Source: Firm-04 sp045642925 (GTDB taxonomy: Bacteria > Bacillota > Clostridia > Oscillospirales > Ruminococcaceae). Taken from it: DNA of 18,302 nucleotides. The stretch spans positions 1 through 18,302 of the forward strand of contig JAZUJW010000021.1 in assembly GCA_045642925.1 (NCBI GenBank), read 5' to 3'. The notes beneath the pieces are model-generated. The model had not been told where the DNA came from, made no database searches, and worked only from the letters and a program-made list of their open reading frames with translations. The position numbers were made by a program, and so were the translations under genes. Below are positions 6,770 to 15,177 of the stretch, in pieces. Every line of letters starts with the position of its first letter. Position 1 is the first letter of the stretch.

Positions 6770-9700
6770 TTAACTGCCCACAGAGAGCTGTACTTTGCAG
6801 GTACCGACATCATACACGCCGGCTTCGGTAAACACCAGTTCGCCTTGCGGTGTCACATGAATCTCCTTCGTGTTTTTACCCTCTTGGGATTCAACCACAA
6901 CGCTGTTCACGGCGTCACTTTCAACGGAATACCCCGCGTTGATGTCATCATAGCCAAACCGCGCATCATAAGAAAGCTCCGCACGAATCGGTGTATTATC
7001 ATCAGAGTTGTTGGTGATGGTGATAGTGCCGTATGCTTCATCAGATTCCTGATTCTTAAAGGCATCTGCATAGTAGATGTGCCGATCAGGATCCCAGATC
7101 GCATTCTGCGCATCAAACACCAGCGAAGACCATTCCACCGTCACGGAAATGACTGTGTCGTTTTTCACAAACTGCACCCATACTTCCGTATCGCCCGACA
7201 TCGTGCCTTCCACAGTTTCCGGTGCGGCATACTGATTTGTGTACGATTCATCTACGTCTTCAGGCTTCTTTGCAGCAAAAGAGTAATCTGTGCCGTACTT
7301 GACTTGATGGGTTTCCATCGCGGCTGCGATTTCATTTCCGTCTACGTCTTTATACTTTACTGTCAGTGTGTACTGGTTGCCAATGAATTTGACCGTCACA
7401 GCTTTGTCAAGAAAGCCCATCGTCACGGTTTCATCGCATTCTGTGTGATAGTGTACACCGTTTACGACTTCCGTTGTACGCACGGTCTCCGCAGTATCTT
7501 TCAGCGGGAAACCAGCAGCATACTTCGCATTCCAGTCTTCAGGCGTTTCGGTATACAGATCCACCTCTGCCGCTTCATCACCATTTTCAAACAAATAGGA
7601 AATTTTCAGTGTGACTTTGTCCGCATCCCAGATTGCGGTCAATATAGCATCGGCAGTCAGCTTGCAGATGGTATCGCTCGAAACCATGACCTGTTCGCCG
7701 CCCATGATGGTCTGCCAGCCTTTGAAGGTACTGCCTTCCTTGACAGGCGTCGGCAATGCCTTAAAGATGTACTTGCCATCATCACCAATGCCGCAGTAGC
7801 CGAATGCTTTTCCATAGTAAGCCGTGCGTGTGCCGACTTCCGGCACTCTGCCGCCGTTTGCATCCAGCGTCAAAGAATATGCATTCGGATGATAGGTAAC
7901 AATCTTATACACGCCTTCGTTTTCGGGCATCGTGCCGGAAACACTTGTCATGTCAGCGGTATAGCCTGTGACAGCAGGCGAAGCGATATTGAAGTTAGTG
8001 CCAGCGCCAAGCGTTTCTTCTTTCTTGTCAGCAACAATGTTGCCGTCCTCGTCCACATAGACAATGACCAGCTTGCCCTTGATCTGCTCATATTTGACAT
8101 AGACCTCAATATCTTCGTCACCCATAGTGCCGCTGACGACTGCCTTTTCCGTTTCAGGCATATAATACTGCACCGCAGGAGAAGTCACGCTATATTTTTC
8201 GCCATAGAAGAATACCTGTTGGTAATCTTCACTCACGTTCTTTGTTTCATCCGTTGAATCGACATAATGCACAGTCAATGTATGCGATTTGAGCGAATAG
8301 ACGCCGTTTACAGTCCAGTTCATCGAAGGCATTTCCTCAAGGGGTGTTTCGCCGCTGTCGCCCCAGTTCCATTTGAATGACATACCGGGAATCTTCATGG
8401 GTTCGAAGTTGTCATAGAAATCTGTACGCCACGAACTGTTCTCGTCAAATGTTGTTCCTGCGGGATAAGAGAATTTTTTCGTTACCAATTGGGTATTTCC
8501 TGCGTTCGTCGCATAGCGGAACACAAGGTCATACGTCGGAACAACCGCCGCTGCCGTAATGGTCAGATTGCCGTTGATGTTCTCCTTCGGAACGAACACC
8601 TCGCCTGTTTCATGATTATAGCGATAGCCTGTGAGGGAAGAAAGTGTCGCATTGCCGCACTGTACGGTAATCGAAGAAGGCAGTTCATAGCCCAATGTCG
8701 GTACCAGCACGGTGCTGAAGTCTTCGCCCATCGGGAAGGTCTCAGGCGCATCGCAGGAAATATCCGTGAAATCTGTGGTCAGTCCATAAACCACGGTCAT
8801 CGTTGCTTGCTGTGCATATTCCTTCGCAGAAACAGGTGGAATGACAGTTGCTTTTTCCGCTGCTGTTGTCGGTGCAAGAATCGCTGTCAGGTCATAAATC
8901 TTTGTGATTGTCGCTTTCGGCGTATTCGGGTCGTCTTCGCCAACACTTGGCGCTGTGAACGTCACAAACGCTGATTGGTCAGTACCTGACGTAAACGAAT
9001 ACGGAACACCGATAATCTCTGACGGCAAATCGGTCTCAGTTCCATAGACTTTCTCGATATCCTGCGCTAAGAATTCGGGTGTCGGAATGGCGACATTGAC
9101 GTAAGTCAATGGCACCTTCGTGTCGTCATTTACCAGCGGAATGTTTACCTCATCTCTATCACTATATTGATAGGTCAGCGTCAAGCCGCCTGCTTCCATC
9201 AAATCCTTATTGAACAACGGGACATCATTGCCGCCAAGGAAGCCTTCGATTGGTTTCGCCTTCACTTGGAGTTCCAGTGAGGAAACTGCCGTCCACGAAT
9301 GACCATCTGCATCCATTTGCACGGAAGGTGTCGCCGTTAAGGACAGATTAGACTTGGAAACATCCTTGCCGCCATTACTGGATTCATCAAAATATTCAGA
9401 TAATGCACCACTCAGATTGAAAGACAAAGAACCAAGTATTGGTTGTATCAGTTCATCCTTTTTCGCAGCAGTATCTGCAAACGCAAGCCGCGTAATGCGA
9501 ACACTGCCCGCTGATAAATCATTTGCAGGCGCAACAACCGTGTATCCTGTTGTGTCGGTTACTGCATCTTTCACCTTTTCGTTATTGATGAAATTGACAC
9601 CAGCCGCACCGGCTGTACCGCCATTTTTATTACCCGTTCCGCCTTCAGAACCATGATTTGTTTTTGTTGGTGCTCCGTTCTTTTCAGTGTCGGAAACACT

Positions 9701-12130
9701 TTTGCCATCGTTTCCTTGCTCATCGTTTATTGCCCCTCCACTCATATAGCCGCCGCAGCCACCACCGCCGCCGCCAGCGATTATCAAATCAGCACCTGAT
9801 TCTATAGATATCGAAGCCGCAATTCCTCCTTTGCCGCTTTCGCCAGCACCCGCATTAAAAGCACCGATAGAATTATCTGCACCAGATGCTCCTGTATTGC
9901 CTGTGCTGAACTTCAAGACAGTATCTTGTTCCAGATATACATAACCGCTTACATAGCCGCCTGTTCCGCCTGTTCCACCATCCATGGATACAAGTCCTCT
10001 TTTGGCTGCTCCACCAGCTCCGCCGTTGCCGCCTCTGGCTTCCAGTAAATACCAGCCTGTATTCTGCACTGTATAAGTACCACTCTGTGACGTGTATACG
10101 CCATTGCCATTTGCCAAAGCAGAATGATTTTGAACATCTGTTCCATAGGAATCCATTTTTTTCGTTGTGGCATTGATTGTGATGTTTGTTACATAATTTG
10201 CACCATCATATTCCAACGTGCGCACGGTTTTGAGTACCACATCAGAACCATCTTGATTCAGTTCTTGTGGGTTTGTCCCGATATGGTCTTCATCCGGTAC
10301 ATAAACCACGCCCGCTTCCTTGATATTTACAACCGCAACACCTGAATAGGTCGTTTGCTCCTGTTTTGGTCCGATAGAAGCAAAACTGTCCGTCTTCGGC
10401 ACAACGATATACTGGACATCATACGACTGCGTTTCTGTCGGCTTACGGTTATCAGGTGTCACCGTCACAGCAGAAACCTCATCTATATAATCTATATTCG
10501 TCAAATCGGAAATATTTGTTTCGTAGAGTTCTCCATCCGTAATCGGTGCATCTGCTTCTGTGAACGCATCGTGCCAGAACGATTTTGTCGTCAGCGAATA
10601 CGCAAGCGGGACATTGACATAATCCAGTTCTTCTTTTGGTTCATATGAAGGAAGCTGCAAGTTTTCAGGCGACATCGAAATCGCACCACTCAGCAAGGGA
10701 ACATGGTTGCCGCCTGCAAAGTCCTCCTTCGCCGTAAATGTCACGGTCACAGTTGCGGTATTCTTTTTCTTGCCCAAATCATCCGGTGCAATGTTCAGTC
10801 CGGAAAATGTCAGTGTATTGGAGCTATCATCCCACGTACCATTCTCAGCACTTGCCGTAAAATACTTAGAAACAGGAATCGTGATGTTGACACTTTCATA
10901 TGGTGAATAATCCGTCTGCGTGGTACTTAAATATGCAATGTTGCAATAGCCGCCTTTTTCAACATTCTTATTGGTTTCTTTACTTTTGCCCAGAACGATT
11001 TTTTCATCGGCGCTCAGAGTATTTTCGTCATTCGTCATATAGTCAGCAACACGGATAAAAGACGAACCGCCGCCGCCGCCGCCGATATCATAGTCCAATA
11101 CAGGGCCTTGCATTGCGCCGCCCGAACCGCCGCAGTAGCCTGCGCCGCCATGACCGCCCTCAGTATCTGCGTTTGTAATGCAATACCAGTCATTACCGCC
11201 TTCACTCGATGCAGCGTCAATCACACCATTCGGCATAACTGCCGTACCGGGCTTATAGGTGCCGCCCTTTCCGATATAGTCTGTATTATAACCACTGGAC
11301 GTTCCGTCTTTTCCGGCATAATAAATACCGCCGTCCACAGAACCCGACAACGAATCCATGCTGCCCGCATCGCCGCCGTTCGGGTTTCCGACCATGTCAA
11401 CGCCAAGTGCCTGCGAAGCACCGCCGCCGCCGCCGCCGCCGGCAATCATCACGAATTTGCTTGTTCTGTCGGCTTCACTCGGACGCAGTTCGCCGTTATA
11501 CTCGCCTTGTTTATAATAGTATACTGCGGAATAGCCGCCGCCGCCGCCGACCGTACACTGACCATCTTCGCCATGCGCACCGCCGTCGCCGTTGATTCCG
11601 CCGCCCGCATCTGTACGGACGGTCGAAGAACCTTTTGTACCGATATTATACAGCAGGACATCGCCCGCTTCCAGTGTCATAATGCTCCAGACATAGCCGC
11701 CCTTTCCGCCTGTTCCTCCCGGAATCGGAGAATAAACCGGATACCACAAATACGGAAAAGACGTTTGCTGCTCCAATTCAGTGGTAAAGCCGGCTGAAGC
11801 GCCGTCACCGCCGTCGCCGCCCCAGAGCTGCACCAGATATTTTCCGTCATACGGTGCTTCAAAGTAACCGTCTGCCGAATAGCGCATATTCTCCGGGTAG
11901 AATTCCTTCGAGAGATATGCTGATGCATCCAGCGTCATTGTGTAGGAACGGTCACCCGCATAGGACAGTGTACGCGTCTGGTCAATCATCAGTGCTTTGT
12001 CGTTTCCAGCATTGACGCCTGCTGGCTTGCAATCCGATACACCGCTAAGGGTTTCGGTGCATACACAACAAGCTGCAAAAAGTGCTGCAATTCTTTTCAA
12101 TGTCTTGATGCTGCAATGTTGTTGTTTCAT
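6770..12130 (-). CDS. Giant secreted glycine-rich, MucBP-containing surface protein
   Basis: The 1786-residue product is probably an adhesin or extracellular matrix component. The N-terminus is basic, then hydrophobic (IAALFAACCVCTETL); FAAC at 18-21 could be a poor lipobox, or signal peptidase I may cut later. Two large repeats follow: unit 1 begins RTLSYAG (53-59) with a glycine-rich domain to about 364; unit 2 begins RTLEYDG (637-643) with a glycine-rich domain to about 880. Each glycine-rich domain is followed by a beta region carrying an F.GGN.VPL motif (near 473 and 965). Next come MucBP-like repeats near 1285-1410, a Listeria-Bacteroides (Flg_new/InlB B-type) repeat near 1415-1502, a third MucBP-like module near 1585-1655, and a C-terminal domain (about 1660-1786) resembling the 207-residue secreted protein. 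There is no LPXTG, transmembrane or SLH anchor. AAGGAGG precedes the ATG by six bases. Confidence 0.92.
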   Translation of the reverse strand: MKQQHCSIKTLKRIAALFAACCVCTETLSGVSDCKPAGVNAGNDKALMIDQTRTLSYAGDRSYTMTLDASAYLSKEFYPENMRYSADGYFEAPYDGKYLVQLWGGDGGDGASAGFTTELEQQTSFPYLWYPVYSPIPGGTGGKGGYVWSIMTLEAGDVLLYNIGTKGSSTVRTDAGGGINGDGGAHGEDGQCTVGGGGGYSAVYYYKQGEYNGELRPSEADRTSKFVMIAGGGGGGGASQALGVDMVGNPNGGDAGSMDSLSGSVDGGIYYAGKDGTSSGYNTDYIGKGGTYKPGTAVMPNGVIDAASSEGGNDWYCITNADTEGGHGGAGYCGGSGGAMQGPVLDYDIGGGGGGSSFIRVADYMTNDENTLSADEKIVLGKSKETNKNVEKGGYCNIAYLSTTQTDYSPYESVNITIPVSKYFTASAENGTWDDSSNTLTFSGLNIAPDDLGKKKNTATVTVTFTAKEDFAGGNHVPLLSGAISMSPENLQLPSYEPKEELDYVNVPLAYSLTTKSFWHDAFTEADAPITDGELYETNISDLTNIDYIDEVSAVTVTPDNRKPTETQSYDVQYIVVPKTDSFASIGPKQEQTTYSGVAVVNIKEAGVVYVPDEDHIGTNPQELNQDGSDVVLKTVRTLEYDGANYVTNITINATTKKMDSYGTDVQNHSALANGNGVYTSQSGTYTVQNTGWYLLEARGGNGGAGGAAKRGLVSMDGGTGGTGGYVSGYVYLEQDTVLKFSTGNTGASGADNSIGAFNAGAGESGKGGIAASISIESGADLIIAGGGGGGCGGYMSGGAINDEQGNDGKSVSDTEKNGAPTKTNHGSEGGTGNKNGGTAGAAGVNFINNEKVKDAVTDTTGYTVVAPANDLSAGSVRITRLAFADTAAKKDELIQPILGSLSFNLSGALSEYFDESSNGGKDVSKSNLSLTATPSVQMDADGHSWTAVSSLELQVKAKPIEGFLGGNDVPLFNKDLMEAGGLTLTYQYSDRDEVNIPLVNDDTKVPLTYVNVAIPTPEFLAQDIEKVYGTETDLPSEIIGVPYSFTSGTDQSAFVTFTAPSVGEDDPNTPKATITKIYDLTAILAPTTAAEKATVIPPVSAKEYAQQATMTVVYGLTTDFTDISCDAPETFPMGEDFSTVLVPTLGYELPSSITVQCGNATLSSLTGYRYNHETGEVFVPKENINGNLTITAAAVVPTYDLVFRYATNAGNTQLVTKKFSYPAGTTFDENSSWRTDFYDNFEPMKIPGMSFKWNWGDSGETPLEEMPSMNWTVNGVYSLKSHTLTVHYVDSTDETKNVSEDYQQVFFYGEKYSVTSPAVQYYMPETEKAVVSGTMGDEDIEVYVKYEQIKGKLVIVYVDEDGNIVADKKEETLGAGTNFNIASPAVTGYTADMTSVSGTMPENEGVYKIVTYHPNAYSLTLDANGGRVPEVGTRTAYYGKAFGYCGIGDDGKYIFKALPTPVKEGSTFKGWQTIMGGEQVMVSSDTICKLTADAILTAIWDADKVTLKISYLFENGDEAAEVDLYTETPEDWNAKYAAGFPLKDTAETVRTTEVVNGVHYHTECDETVTMGFLDKAVTVKFIGNQYTLTVKYKDVDGNEIAAAMETHQVKYGTDYSFAAKKPEDVDESYTNQYAAPETVEGTMSGDTEVWVQFVKNDTVISVTVEWSSLVFDAQNAIWDPDRHIYYADAFKNQESDEAYGTITITNNSDDNTPIRAELSYDARFGYDDINAGYSVESDAVNSVVVESQEGKNTKEIHVTPQGELVFTEAGVYDVGTCKVQLSVGS

Positions 12131-12222
12131 TTTTAGCCTCCTTGTGAAAGGATCATCAAAAGATTCGTATTTTTTACATTTTACAGAACGTTATAAATAT
12201 AATATTCATTTCTACGTAATAT

Positions 12223-12251
12223 ATTATATCATCTTATACAGCATCCGTCAA
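12223..12251 (-). promoter_or_regulatory. Sigma-A type promoter for the giant surface protein gene
   Basis: TTGACG (12246-12251), a 17-base spacer and TATAAT (12223-12228) lie on the minus strand. The predicted leader is about 85 bases of A/T-rich sequence ending in the AAGGAGG site before 12130. I found no riboswitch-like fold in it. The rest of the 381-base gap 12131-12511 holds the serpin terminator and A/T-rich sequence in which I see no gene. Confidence 0.78.
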
Positions 12252-12431
12252 GTAGTATCAGACATTTTGTTAATATGCCCAATACGTTCCACATAATCAC
12301 AGCACAATACACAAATAGAATCTTCATTCATCAAATTATTCAGATAATCGGTGAATGCGTTTTGGCAGTCTATGTGTTAATACATTTTGTTAAATTGTCG
12401 CAATATAATACTGTTCGTATATTTTAGAGCA

Positions 12432-12481
12432 CAGAAAAAGCAGCAGTCCCCTCTGCTGCATTTTGCAAGAGGAAACTGCTG
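12432..12481 (-). terminator. Intrinsic terminator of the sigma factor-serpin operon
   Basis: On the minus strand a 14-bp stem with two G-U pairs (CAGCAGTTTCCTCT / AGAGGGGACTGCTG; arms 12468-12481 and 12441-12454) is followed by CTTTTTCTG. It begins 30 bases after the serpin stop at 12512. Confidence 0.88.
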
Positions 12482-12511
12482 TTTCTGATATATCAATAGT
12501 ATCCTGAGTGC

Positions 12512-13888
12512 TTACTCCGTCACTTCCTCCAGAATGCCCATAAACACAGGCACATCGGTTTCGGTGTCGAGAATCATATACACAAACGGACGGTCAAGAA
12601 TGACAGTTTTCGTTTCACTTATTACAGGCGCACACTCGTCCTTCATCATGACTGCGGTCACAGCGGCGGCTTTCGTACCTTCCGTATCCACATCAATATG
12701 CGTTTTGTGAATGACGCGGCTGATGGCAAGCGGCGTAGCGGCGATACGGCTGAAGTTGGCAGCAAACGTAAATGCATCTGTCATGCCCATTTCTTGCAGT
12801 GTCGGAGAAAGTTCCGTGTCGAAATCATAGCTGAATTTCGGCAGACCGATATTCACGGTGTACTGGGTGTCAACATTTGTCAGCGTATCACGAAGCGTAT
12901 CGGCAGTCAGTCCCGCGACATACTCCTCCGCAGAAAGCCCTTCCTCCGGCAGCAGTGCAGCAAAAGCATAGCGGCCACCAGAATAATATTTCAGGAAGCC
13001 TGTTGCATTTTCCGCTTCCAGATAGGCAGATTCTTCACTGTACATCATCTGCGCCTGCTTCACGCTGCCATCAGCCTGTGTGAAGTCACGCGGTCTGGGT
13101 TCGTCCTCAAACGGGCTCTGCCATTTTGCATCAAACACCACCGCATTGACAAGGCACATGACCTCATCAGGGAAAATCGTATCCAGCACCTTGGGAATCA
13201 TGTAGTCCGTGCTGACATTGCACCAGTTGTTGATTTGCTCTAACGTGCTGTCATCAAACGGCACAAGATAAGCATTTGCATGATAGTAGTCGGCATCGGT
13301 TTGCAGGAATTCAGGGAACACCGAAATGCGGTCTGCATCATCCCGAATCCAGATGGAATTTGCGGTAGTCAATTTGCAGAATTCGTCATTGGGCTGCTGT
13401 GTGCGGAAGGTATACAGATAGGGATTGAGGTCTTCCAGTGCAATGCCGCCCAAAGCAGTTTCCATTTGAGTACGGGTATTGCCGTCTGCGCCGTTGGCGG
13501 TCATGGCGAGTGCCTGCATAACGGAATACGGAGAAATCAGCATATTTTTGCTGCCCGAAGCGGAAACGGTCTTTTGCAGAAGGTCAAGGGAAAAAGCGGT
13601 CTGTGCCTTGCAGAACGTATCGTCAGCGTCTTTGCCCGTTACGGACTGTGGCTGCACATTGGCGCTCAGATCGCCTGCTTTGACAGACTGCGACGAAGGT
13701 TTGAGCGTATTGGGTGTTTCACCGACGGGCGATGAAGAAAGATGACTCAGAACGCCGATGGTCAGCGCAAGACAGGCGGCAAGACTTCCGAGTGTCAGCA
13801 CGATGTGCCGAGCCGAAGAAGATTTTTTGGCAGGCGTTTGTTCTGCCTGTTCGAGCAAATCGTTGTCGATATCATTCATTTTTTTCAT
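12512..13888 (-). CDS. Membrane-anchored serpin
   Basis: Serpins are suicide inhibitors of serine or cysteine proteases. The 458-residue product has a short acidic cytoplasmic N-terminus (MKKMNDIDNDLLEQAEQ), one membrane segment (about 28-52), a Ser/Pro/Thr-rich linker, then a complete serpin fold from about 92. Family landmarks are NMLISPYSVMQALAMTANGA, INNWCNVSTDYMIPKVL, LVNAVVFDAKW and the C-terminal RPFVYMILD. The reactive-loop hinge EGTKAAAVTA (403-412) has small residues as in inhibitory members; by simple counting P1-P1' would be Glu-Cys, but the loop is longer than in alpha-1-antitrypsin, so the site is uncertain. An ATG at 13906 overlaps the sigma stop (ATGA), but the ATG at 13888 has AAAGGA nine bases upstream and is preferred. 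Gut-bacterial serpins (siropins of Eubacterium siraeum) inhibit host proteases; the target here is unknown. Confidence 0.93.
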   Translation of the reverse strand: MKKMNDIDNDLLEQAEQTPAKKSSSARHIVLTLGSLAACLALTIGVLSHLSSSPVGETPNTLKPSSQSVKAGDLSANVQPQSVTGKDADDTFCKAQTAFSLDLLQKTVSASGSKNMLISPYSVMQALAMTANGADGNTRTQMETALGGIALEDLNPYLYTFRTQQPNDEFCKLTTANSIWIRDDADRISVFPEFLQTDADYYHANAYLVPFDDSTLEQINNWCNVSTDYMIPKVLDTIFPDEVMCLVNAVVFDAKWQSPFEDEPRPRDFTQADGSVKQAQMMYSEESAYLEAENATGFLKYYSGGRYAFAALLPEEGLSAEEYVAGLTADTLRDTLTNVDTQYTVNIGLPKFSYDFDTELSPTLQEMGMTDAFTFAANFSRIAATPLAISRVIHKTHIDVDTEGTKAAAVTAVMMKDECAPVISETKTVILDRPFVYMILDTETDVPVFMGILEEVTE

Positions 13889-13902
13889 AAATTCCATTCC
13901 TT

Positions 13903-14463
13903 TCATAATGTATACCCCTCTTTGTCGAGATAATCGCGCAGTGCTTTGCGCGTGCGGAACAAGGTTGTTTTGACTTTTGATTCAGAAATGCCGTAGCGTT
14001 TGGCAATTTCGCTGACAGAATCCAGAAACCAATAACGGCGCAGAAAAAGATTTGCTTTTTCGTTACTTTGTGTACGAAGGAAGTCGCTGACGATTTTGCT
14101 GAGTGTCTGGGCATCCATTGCTGATTCTACGTCATCGGGGGCAGCGATGCACTCCTCGATTTCCTGTGTCCATTCGACCATAGTAGCGCAGCGTTTTTGG
14201 GCAGAGCGTTTTTGAACAGCATTGAGGGTAATGCAGCGGGTGATTTTTGCCAGAAAGGAAAAGAGATAGGAGCGCGGTTCGTGGGGCGGGATGGCGTTCC
14301 ATGCTTCCAGATAAGTATCATTTTCGCATTCTTCGGCAAGAGAGGGATCGGTACAGATACGGAACGCGAAAGCACGAAGTCTGGAGCCGAATTTTTGTGT
14401 GCAATGGCGAATAGCGGTTTCATCGCGTGAGATAAAGAGGTCAACGATTTGGGAATCGTCCAT
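13903..14463 (-). CDS. ECF-type RNA polymerase sigma factor
   Basis: The 186-residue product directs RNA polymerase to a dedicated promoter set. It has a sigma-70 region 2 (about 5-85; RLRAFAFRICTDPSLAEECE and YLEAWNAIPPHEPRSYLFSF) and a region 4 helix-turn-helix near the C-terminus (SVSEIAKRYGISESKVKTTLF). AAAGGAG lies seven bases before the ATG. Its TGA stop overlaps a possible ATG of the next gene, so the sigma factor and the membrane-anchored serpin are translationally coupled or nearly so. In ECF operons the downstream membrane protein is often the anti-sigma factor, so the cytoplasmic N-terminus of the serpin is a candidate sigma-binding segment. It lacks the HxxxCxxC zinc motif of ZAS-type anti-sigma factors. 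Confidence 0.92.
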   Translation of the reverse strand: MDDSQIVDLFISRDETAIRHCTQKFGSRLRAFAFRICTDPSLAEECENDTYLEAWNAIPPHEPRSYLFSFLAKITRCITLNAVQKRSAQKRCATMVEWTQEIEECIAAPDDVESAMDAQTLSKIVSDFLRTQSNEKANLFLRRYWFLDSVSEIAKRYGISESKVKTTLFRTRKALRDYLDKEGYTL

Positions 14464-14501
14464 AATGGAACTCCTTTCTGTTTTATCCTTTCAAATATTA
14501 T

Positions 14502-14531
14502 ATCATATTTTGGGCAGAGTTGGTTACACAA
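14502..14531 (-). promoter_or_regulatory. Possible promoter of the sigma factor-serpin operon
   Basis: The minus strand shows TTGTGT (14526-14531), an 18-base spacer and TATGAT (14502-14507), with an overlapping TATAAT at 14497-14502 that has no good -35. An AAC triplet upstream (TGTAACC) could also be the -35 of an autoregulated ECF promoter, so the assignment is tentative. Confidence 0.4.
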
Positions 14532-14568
14532 AAAGAAAAAAATTTTTTGCGGCTATTTTCTACAACGC

Positions 14569-14603
14569 AAACAGACTGCAAGCAATCTGCTTGCAGTCTG
14601 TTT
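14569..14603 (-). terminator. Perfect 16-bp hairpin after the flavin reductase gene
   Basis: Arms AAACAGACTGCAAGCA and TGCTTGCAGTCTGTTT flank a 3-base loop, with no mismatch. It lies 28 bases past the stop at 14632 and is a likely terminator or transcript-stabilising hairpin, though no U-tract follows directly (GCGTTGTAG). Twenty bases starting at 14565 recur exactly at 17648-17667, so it belongs to a dispersed repeat family. Confidence 0.65.
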
Positions 14604-14631
14604 CCAACTGATAGGTCACATGATGCGCCGA

Positions 14632-15138
14632 TTATTCCTGCACGTATGCCGCAAGAATCGTACCGATATACAGCTTGTGTACCGCATCTTTTCCATAATA
14701 CTGCGCCGCGATCTCCTGCGGCAGTTCATTCACATCCATGTCTGCCGCATACTGCTTCTTGCATACCAGCACCAGCTTCGCTTCCTCAAAACCAATGCCG
14801 CCGCTCATCTCTACCGGATGCAGCCCCGTTTCCTTTACCTTGTCGCAGTCACGCCCGGAATGTGCCCCGCAAAACCGCAGTGCCTCTCTCTGCGTTTCCG
14901 GGAAAAATGCCAGCGTGAACGTATCCTGCTTTTCCATAAACGAATACGTGTGTCTGCTATGACGTACATAACACGTCACAGATGGCTGATTCCACAGAAT
15001 TCCCATCTGTCCCCACGATGCCGTCATAAAATTATATCCCGTATCCTTCGTTCCCGCCGTCAGCAGAAACCAATCCTTGCCAATTGCTTCGAATGGATTG
15101 CCCTTCCATTCCGTCATGTCAATTTTCTGAAATGCCAT
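14632..15138 (-). CDS. Flavin reductase-like FMN-binding protein
   Basis: The 168-residue product has the split-barrel flavin reductase fold. Typical landmarks are FLLTAGTKDTGYNFMTASWG (substrate/FMN region, about 24-43), the MGILWNQPSVTCYVRHSRHT strand block and FTLAFFPETQREALRFCGAH, followed by a SGRDCDK segment. It probably binds FMN and may reduce a flavin or another small substrate with NAD(P)H; the substrate cannot be inferred. It starts 39 bases after the spo0A stop with AGGAGG ten bases upstream, and no terminator or promoter is visible between, so it is probably co-transcribed with spo0A. I see no sequence reason to link it to sporulation. Confidence 0.88.
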   Translation of the reverse strand: MAFQKIDMTEWKGNPFEAIGKDWFLLTAGTKDTGYNFMTASWGQMGILWNQPSVTCYVRHSRHTYSFMEKQDTFTLAFFPETQREALRFCGAHSGRDCDKVKETGLHPVEMSGGIGFEEAKLVLVCKKQYAADMDVNELPQEIAAQYYGKDAVHKLYIGTILAAYVQE

Positions 15139-15177
15139 AATTCATATTCCTCCTGTTCAATTTTGCAAATGTGTTTC

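Noticed and set aside
6770..7130. Sortase sorting signal or WxL domain at the end of the giant protein
   Set aside because: There is no LPXTG-like motif, hydrophobic segment or basic tail, and the W..L.F pattern does not fit the two-motif arrangement of WxL domains.
6764..8257. Plus-strand reading frame of 497 codons
   Set aside because: It is antisense to the 3' part of the giant surface protein gene, begins with TTG without a ribosome binding site, and shows no domain signal.
9750..11600. GC-rich CCGCCG-type runs that look like simple repeats or an array
   Set aside because: They are glycine codons of the glycine-rich domains read on the opposite strand; spacing is irregular and there are no CRISPR-like repeats or spacers.
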